Shown in pieces: positions 14,545 through 18,276 of a stretch of 18,276 bases of DNA. Position 1 is the first letter of the stretch, and every line of letters begins with the position of its first letter. A program made the translations under genes and the position numbers. Origin of the DNA: an uncultured Caryophanales bacterium (GTDB lineage Bacteria > Bacillota_I > Bacilli_A > RFN20 > CAG-826); the NCBI GenBank assembly GCA_946403545.1, contig CAMJAG010000011.1, forward strand, positions 1-18,276, read 5' to 3'. The notes under the pieces were generated by a model. That model did not search any database, was not told where the DNA came from, and worked only from the letters and a program-made list of their open reading frames with translations.

Positions 14545-15849
14545 ATGGAAATATTAACTATTGTAGTAGCGGTATTAACATCATTAAGCATTGTAATCAC
14601 ATGTATTCTAAAACCTAGCATTAGGATTAAGAAAGTTACAATAAATTTATATTGGGTTATCGCTTTAATCGGAGCGTTAACTCTTTTATTTACCGCTGCA
14701 ATATCATTCAAAGAAGTATTTAATGGATTGATTAGTAATTCTTCTATAAATCCTATCAAGATTTTGATTCTATTTTTATCTATGACAATGATATCCATTT
14801 TCTTAGATGAATTAGGGTTTTTCGCTACATTAGCTAATGCAGTTTTAAAACACACAAAAGACTCACAATTTAAGATTTTTATAGCGTTTTATTTCTTAGT
14901 AGCGATACTTACAATGTTTACAAGTAACGACATAATTATTTTAACCTTCACACCTTTTATAATTATGTTTTGCAAAAACGCTAAGATTTCACCAGTTCCT
15001 TATTTAGTTAGTGAATTCTGCGCTGCTAATACTTGGAGCATGATGTTTATCATTGGAAATCCTACTAATATTTACTTAGCAGAATCCTTTGGAGTAGATT
15101 TTATTTCTTACTTCTTAAAGATGGCAATTCCTACATTATTGGCGGGAATAGTGGAGTTTTCACTGCTAATTCTTATTTTTTACCGTAAACTTAAAACTCC
15201 TATCCAACACGAATTGGAAGATCTGCCTCGATTAAATACATTCTTAACTGCATATGGTTTAACAATCTTAATTGCATGCACAATTATGTTAGTTATTTCT
15301 AGTTATGTAAGTATTCCGATGTATTTAATCGCTCTGATTTCTTTATTAACTTTATCGGTGGGAGTGCTAACCTACGCAATTGTAAAGAAATCTAAACCTC
15401 AAGAGTTATTAAATACATATAAGAGAGCACCTTATGAACTCATTCCATTTGTTATTTCAATGTTTGTTATTGTATTAGCGCTTTCTAAATACAATGTCAC
15501 AAAAGAAATGGCGGAATTCTTAGGTAGTAAATATGTAAGTTTAAGCTATGGATTCTCATCATTATTCATGGCTAATTTACTTAATAATATTCCAATGTCA
15601 GTTTTATATTCTTCAATTGAAACTAACTTAAATCCAAACTCTTTAACTGGTGCTTTATATGCTTCTATTATTGGTAGCAATATTGGAGCGTTTATTACTC
15701 CAGTTGGTGCTTTAGCAGGAATCATGTGGATGGGTATTTTAAAAAGACATGAAGTTAAATATACATTCCTTGATTTTATAAAATATGGAGTGCTCATCGG
15801 AGTTCCTGTTAGTAGTGTTGCTATCATATCGTTAATAATTTTTAATTAA
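14545..15849 (+). CDS. ArsB/NhaD-type (ion transporter superfamily) permease
   Basis: This 434-aa membrane protein has about 10-12 hydrophobic helices and the length of ArsB-family permeases. Family motifs are visible: NDIIILTFTP in the first half, ANTWSMMFIIGNPTNIY in the middle, LLNNIPMSVLY in the second half, and GSNIGAFITPVGALAGIMW near the end. The two NP/NN-containing segments match the re-entrant substrate region of the ArsB/NhaD/SLC13 clan. The family exports arsenite or exchanges Na+/H+, or imports dicarboxylates. No ArsR, ArsA or ArsC gene is adjacent, so arsenite export is not supported by context. The start lacks an SD and follows an extended -10 closely. Confidence 0.85.
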   Translation: MEILTIVVAVLTSLSIVITCILKPSIRIKKVTINLYWVIALIGALTLLFTAAISFKEVFNGLISNSSINPIKILILFLSMTMISIFLDELGFFATLANAVLKHTKDSQFKIFIAFYFLVAILTMFTSNDIIILTFTPFIIMFCKNAKISPVPYLVSEFCAANTWSMMFIIGNPTNIYLAESFGVDFISYFLKMAIPTLLAGIVEFSLLILIFYRKLKTPIQHELEDLPRLNTFLTAYGLTILIACTIMLVISSYVSIPMYLIALISLLTLSVGVLTYAIVKKSKPQELLNTYKRAPYELIPFVISMFVIVLALSKYNVTKEMAEFLGSKYVSLSYGFSSLFMANLLNNIPMSVLYSSIETNLNPNSLTGALYASIIGSNIGAFITPVGALAGIMWMGILKRHEVKYTFLDFIKYGVLIGVPVSSVAIISLIIFN

Positions 15850-15869
15850 AAGTTTATTAATAAACTTTT
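15848..15869. repeat. Perfect 22-base A/T palindrome after the permease gene
   Basis: The two 11-base halves (15848-15858 and 15859-15869) are exact reverse complements, beginning AAAAGTTT and ending AAACTTTT. It overlaps the permease stop codon. It may act as a weak terminator, or be an operator for the downstream gene, whose -10 starts 7 bases later. Confidence 0.45.
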
Positions 15870-15872
15870 CTA

Positions 15873-15881
15873 TGATATACT
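15873..15881 (+). promoter_or_regulatory. Extended -10 promoter of the metallo-beta-lactamase gene
   Basis: TGA-TATACT (15873-15881) carries the TGN extension and lies 26 bases before the ATG at 15908. No -35 of note is seen. Confidence 0.45.
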
Positions 15882-15907
15882 AATTCATATATAAGGTGGA
15901 TAAGTAT

Positions 15908-17131
15908 ATGGCAACAAAAAAATCTTCATCTAAAAAGTCTTCTAGTAAGACACCTAGTGTTTCTAAAGTAGTTAAGAAAACCGTTAAGAAAGCTAGTAAA
16001 ACTACTGGTGGAATTATCGCTATTACAATTGGTGTATTTGTTTTAATTGCAATCGTAATAGTGTATTTCCTTGTTCCTTTCTCATTCTTAGATGGCAAAA
16101 CATTTAATGAATACATGAACAAGAAAGAAGACCACACATCCCATCACCATGCAGATCCAATTAGCTTTAATGGAGATGTCTATGATGACTTTAAGATTAA
16201 TTTCTTAGAATTAGGCAACTGGTATACAGGAGATTCGATTTTCATCAAAGCAGGAGATAATGACATCTTAATTGACGCTGGTAGTAGATATAACTCCGCT
16301 CAAGCAATTGAAGACTTTATCGATGCTAATTGCACAGATAATAAACTTGAATATGTTATCGCAACTCACGCTCATGAAGACCATATCGCAGGTTTCAGTG
16401 GTGGAAGTAGTAAAAATGGTATTTTCTATAAATACGACATCGGCACAATTATTGAATTTGCTAAGACAGATTCTACTGCAGCGGTATACACTAACTACGT
16501 TGAAGCTAGAAATTATGCAGTTAGTAAAGGCGCAAAATGCTATACAGCTTTACAAGCTTATAACGATACAACACTTAGAGAAATCACTCTTGGTACGGAT
16601 ATGAAGATGACAACTTTATATCAAAAGTATTACGAAACTAAAGCTAGTGGAGAAAACGATTACTCAGTCTGTACATTATTCTCTTATAAAGAACATCACT
16701 TCTTATTTACTGGTGACTTAGAAAGCGCTGGAGAAAAATCTTTAGTAGAAAAGAATAATCTTCCAAAAGTTGATTTATATAAAGCTGGTCACCATGGTAG
16801 TAAGACTTCCTCAAGCAAAGCTTTAATGCAAGTTATCCAACCAGATGTAGTTTGTTGTTGCTGTTGTTGTGGTAGTGATGAATACACAAAAGAAAATAAA
16901 AACCAATTCCCTACACAAGACTTCATCAATAGAGTTGCTCCATATACAGAAAATATATTTGTCACAACAATCTCAACTGATAACGCAAATAAAAAGTACG
17001 CATCAATGAATGGCACAATTTGTGTCTCATGTGATGGCACTAAAATCTCAGTTGTCTGTTCAAATAACAATACTATCCTTAAAGATACGGAGTGGTTCAA
17101 AGCTAATCGAACCTGGCCGACAACAGCGTAA
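15908..17131 (+). CDS. Membrane-anchored ComEC-like metallo-beta-lactamase-fold hydrolase with Lys/Ser tail and Cys6
   Basis: The start is ATG 15908, with AAGGTGG (15893-15899) 8 bases upstream; a GTG at 15896 lies inside that SD. The 407-aa protein has three parts. Residues 1-31 are a cytoplasmic tail with 11 Lys and 9 Ser. Residues 34-61 are one membrane helix, and positive-inside places the rest outside the cell. The hydrolase domain (about 95-390) shows HAHEDH (154-159), GDLESAGE (269-276) and KAGHHGSKTSSS (292-303), the pattern of the ComEC C-terminal nuclease-like domain. After QPDVV comes a run of six Cys (316-321), then GSDEYT. A His-rich HTSHHH follows the helix. The ComEC channel and OB domain are absent, so it is not a competence channel by itself. 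It could be a secreted phosphodiesterase or nuclease. Confidence 0.85.
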   Translation: MATKKSSSKKSSSKTPSVSKVVKKTVKKASKTTGGIIAITIGVFVLIAIVIVYFLVPFSFLDGKTFNEYMNKKEDHTSHHHADPISFNGDVYDDFKINFLELGNWYTGDSIFIKAGDNDILIDAGSRYNSAQAIEDFIDANCTDNKLEYVIATHAHEDHIAGFSGGSSKNGIFYKYDIGTIIEFAKTDSTAAVYTNYVEARNYAVSKGAKCYTALQAYNDTTLREITLGTDMKMTTLYQKYYETKASGENDYSVCTLFSYKEHHFLFTGDLESAGEKSLVEKNNLPKVDLYKAGHHGSKTSSSKALMQVIQPDVVCCCCCCGSDEYTKENKNQFPTQDFINRVAPYTENIFVTTISTDNANKKYASMNGTICVSCDGTKISVVCSNNNTILKDTEWFKANRTWPTTA

Positions 17132-17134
17132 TTA

Positions 17135-17171
17135 AAAAGGACATTCGCCTTGGGTTAACGAATGTCCTTTT
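17135..17171. terminator. Bidirectional terminator between the metallo-beta-lactamase gene and hsp20
   Basis: AAAAGGACATTCG (17135-17147) pairs perfectly with CGAATGTCCTTTT (17159-17171). A and T runs flank the core, so it ends both convergent genes. Confidence 0.9.
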
Positions 17172-17188
17172 CTTTATCGAAGATTCAG

Positions 17189-17593
17189 TTATTGAATTTC
17201 GATTTGATGGCTCTTTTTAACCGCTTCTTCATTAACTTTTTGGATGTTAAGAGTTAATAAGCCATTCTCGAGTTTACCAGAGATGTCTTTCATTTCGACA
17301 TCTTGACCTACGTAGTAACGTCTAGAATAAGTACCACAGCTTCTTTCATTTAAGATGTAGTCTTCTTCTTTTTCTTGCTTGTCGGTATTGACGTTGACTT
17401 CAATGTTTAGATAACCGTTTTCTAAAGAAACATTAAGGTCTTCCTTCTTAACATCTGGAAGATTGACCTTCATTTCATAGTGGTCTTTTTTGTCTAAAAT
17501 ATCAGTACTCATCAAATAACGATGATTTGTTCTTTTTTCAGGTTGGAAGAATAAATCAAAGAAAGGGTCATAACTTGTAACATAATTTCTCAT
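17189..17593 (-). CDS. hsp20: Small heat-shock protein, Hsp20/alpha-crystallin family
   Basis: Hsp20 proteins are ATP-independent holdases that bind unfolding proteins and hand them to DnaK/ClpB. The 134-aa protein has a short N-terminal arm (FFDLFFQPEKR), an alpha-crystallin domain (about 28-125) with NLPDVKKEDLNVSLENGYL and the late motif LENGLLTL, and a C-terminal IEI motif used for oligomer assembly. A perfect AGGAGGT (17601-17607) lies 7 bases before the ATG. A consensus promoter is enclosed by two CIRCE operators, so HrcA repression with heat induction is expected. It is a single-gene unit ending at a bidirectional terminator. Confidence 0.95.
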   Translation of the reverse strand: MRNYVTSYDPFFDLFFQPEKRTNHRYLMSTDILDKKDHYEMKVNLPDVKKEDLNVSLENGYLNIEVNVNTDKQEKEEDYILNERSCGTYSRRYYVGQDVEMKDISGKLENGLLTLNIQKVNEEAVKKSHQIEIQ

Positions 17594-17624
17594 AATATAT
17601 ACCTCCTAATTATGTCTTTGCTCG

Positions 17625-17651
17625 TTAGCACTCTCACTCATTGACTGCTAA
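17625..17651. promoter_or_regulatory. CIRCE operator, proximal (HrcA site)
   Basis: TTAGCACTC (17625-17633), a 9-base spacer and GACTGCTAA (17643-17651) match the CIRCE consensus TTAGCACTC-N9-GAGTGCTAA with one mismatch. It lies at or just after the predicted hsp20 transcription start (about 17653), inside the 5' leader. Confidence 0.92.
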
Positions 17652-17659
17652 CACCTATT

Positions 17660-17687
17660 ATTGTACACGAAATTAGCAGTCTGTCAA
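17660..17687 (-). promoter_or_regulatory. SigA promoter of hsp20
   Basis: Read on the minus strand: perfect TTGACA (17682-17687), a 16-base spacer and TACAAT (17660-17665). The -35 is inside the spacer of the distal CIRCE, and the -10 lies between the two operators. Confidence 0.85.
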
Positions 17688-17699
17688 GTAGAGTGCTAA
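17673..17699. promoter_or_regulatory. CIRCE operator, distal (HrcA site)
   Basis: TTAGCAGTC (17673-17681), a 9-base spacer and GAGTGCTAA (17691-17699) match CIRCE with one mismatch. It covers the -35 of hsp20. Its imperfect arm is the exact reverse complement of the imperfect arm of the proximal site. Confidence 0.9.
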
Positions 17700-17704
17700 A
17701 AATT

Positions 17705-17721
17705 TATTTACAAAGTAAATA
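17705..17721. repeat. 17-base inverted repeat beside the distal CIRCE
   Basis: TATTTAC-AAA-GTAAATA is a perfect inverted repeat starting 5 bases beyond the distal CIRCE, on the upstream side of the hsp20 promoter. It does not match the CtsR heptad repeat. Confidence 0.4.
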
Positions 17722-18008
17722 GAAAATTTCTTATAAAATAATTTTAAAAATATTATCAAAAATATAACAAAAAAAGGAAGGGTGGGATCCTTCGCTTTCT
17801 TCGGAAAATGAATAAAATAATTACTCATAAGATTCCAGTTTGTGTGCGTCAAACCGAAATTTTCAAGACTAATATTACGTTTATTTAAAAATTACATACA
17901 TGATTTTCGTATGACTTTACATATATTATCTTTTGAAATTTATACGCATACACTCTTCTTCTTTTATTTTCTAATAAATATTTTAGTTAATAAATATTAA
18001 AAATAAGG
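17722..18008. other. AT-rich intergenic region with no convincing gene
   Basis: This stretch separates hsp20 from the lipoprotein gene. A more GC-rich island at about 17776-17803 contains GAAGG-N7-CCTTC, a small hairpin. CATAC-N8-GTATG at about 17897-17914 is another short inverted repeat. A 26-codon frame (17808-17888) has no SD. Otherwise I see only A/T-rich sequence. Confidence 0.5.
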
Positions 18009-18014
18009 TAAAAT
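18009..18014 (+). promoter_or_regulatory. Possible -10 of the lipoprotein gene
   Basis: TAAAAT (18009-18014) lies 11 bases before the SD. TTAATA sits 16 bases upstream as a weak -35. Confidence 0.35.
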
Positions 18015-18040
18015 AAAACCGAAAAAGAGGATAGATAACT

Positions 18041-18276
18041 ATGAAAAACAAAAAACTATTAGTTTTAGGTTCTATGTTTTTTGCTCTTTGCCTTACAGCT
18101 TGTGGCGAAAATAAGAGTGTAGAACCTGAACCTGAACCAGATAACACAGTGGATGTATTTGTTCTAACTGGTCAATCCAACATGGAAGGATCAACATATT
18201 TTGACCACAATAATAGATGGTTAGAAAAAGCATGCGAAAGATTAGAAATCGATTCCACTCCAATGTTTAATGGATT
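18041..18276 (+). CDS. Secreted lipoprotein, SGNH/sialate O-acetylesterase-like (CE6 type), 3' end beyond the window
   Basis: The ATG at 18041 has AAGAGG (18025-18030) 10 bases upstream. The first 78 codons are in the window. Residues 1-20 form a lipoprotein signal peptide with the lipobox L18-T-A-C21, so the mature protein is lipid-anchored outside the membrane. A short PEPEPEP linker follows. Then VFVLTGQSNMEGS begins the hydrolase domain. The GQSNM block with its nucleophile Ser is the hallmark of the sialate O-acetylesterase / carbohydrate esterase family 6 type of SGNH fold. The likely role is removing acetyl groups from host or plant glycans. The substrate cannot be told from this fragment, and the other catalytic residues lie outside the window. 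Confidence 0.8.
   Translation, partial: MKNKKLLVLGSMFFALCLTACGENKSVEPEPEPDNTVDVFVLTGQSNMEGSTYFDHNNRWLEKACERLEIDSTPMFNG

Noticed and set aside
14469..14855. 128-aa minus-strand frame across the ppa end and permease start
   Set aside because: It is antisense to two real genes, with no SD and a composition typical of a shadow frame.
15896..15907. GTG start for the metallo-beta-lactamase protein
   Set aside because: The GTG is part of the AAGGTGG SD of ATG 15908.
16272..16604. 110-aa frame inside the metallo-beta-lactamase gene
   Set aside because: It is out of frame with a conserved catalytic domain and has no start signals.
17776..17803. T-box-like AGGGTGG sequence
   Set aside because: Only seven or eight bases match, and there is no room for a specifier stem before it and no terminator or synthetase gene after it.
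17808..17888. 26-codon open frame in the hsp20/lipoprotein gap
   Set aside because: No SD, no promoter and no recognisable sequence.

Overview
The window is AT-rich, with tight gene spacing, Shine-Dalgarno (SD) starts and mostly A/T-ending codons. A delta subunit of RNA polymerase, HrcA/CIRCE control of a small heat-shock gene, a LicD protein and a family I pyrophosphatase point to a low-GC Firmicute of the Bacilli/Mollicutes-related kind, perhaps an uncultured gut lineage. The lineage is inference. TGA is a real stop codon at 2185-2187, so the genetic code is 11, not the Mycoplasma code 4. Nothing in the window looks like a prophage, plasmid, IS element or CRISPR array.

Layout. (1) 1-110: last codons of an unknown upstream gene and its terminator. 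(2) 112-4973: two overlapping genes for unequal fused ATPase-permease proteins of the MacB/FtsX type, probably the halves of one heterodimeric ABC system. (3) 4980-10475: a compact housekeeping operon with one good promoter and a terminator at the end: ychF, ispF, argS, rpoE (delta), a DHH nanoRNase/pAp phosphatase and a CysQ-type pAp phosphatase. (4) 10480-11669: nfu and tRNA-Gln(CUG) on the minus strand, a 75-aa membrane protein on the plus strand, and HU on the minus strand, separated by bidirectional terminators. (5) 11786-15849: licD-like gene, ispD, an unrecognised 176-aa protein, inorganic pyrophosphatase and an ArsB/NhaD-type permease. (6) 15908-17131: a membrane-anchored ComEC-like metallo-beta-lactamase protein with a Lys/Ser tail and six consecutive cysteines. 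(7) 17189-17721: hsp20 on the minus strand with two CIRCE operators enclosing its promoter. (8) 18041-end: start of a lipoprotein of the GQSNM esterase family.

Functional links. IspD and IspF are two steps of the MEP isoprenoid pathway, encoded 6 kb apart. The DHH protein and CysQ can both remove pAp, which inhibits small-RNA degradation. Pyrophosphatase clears the PPi released by ArgS and IspD. IspD next to LicD raises the question of whether the cytidylyltransferase also supplies a CDP-polyol to the cell surface.

The best leads are the six-cysteine metallo-beta-lactamase protein, the mirror-image double CIRCE, two places where a terminator arm also carries the SD of the next gene, the LicD/IspD pair and the asymmetric ABC pair. 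None is proven here to be a new system.
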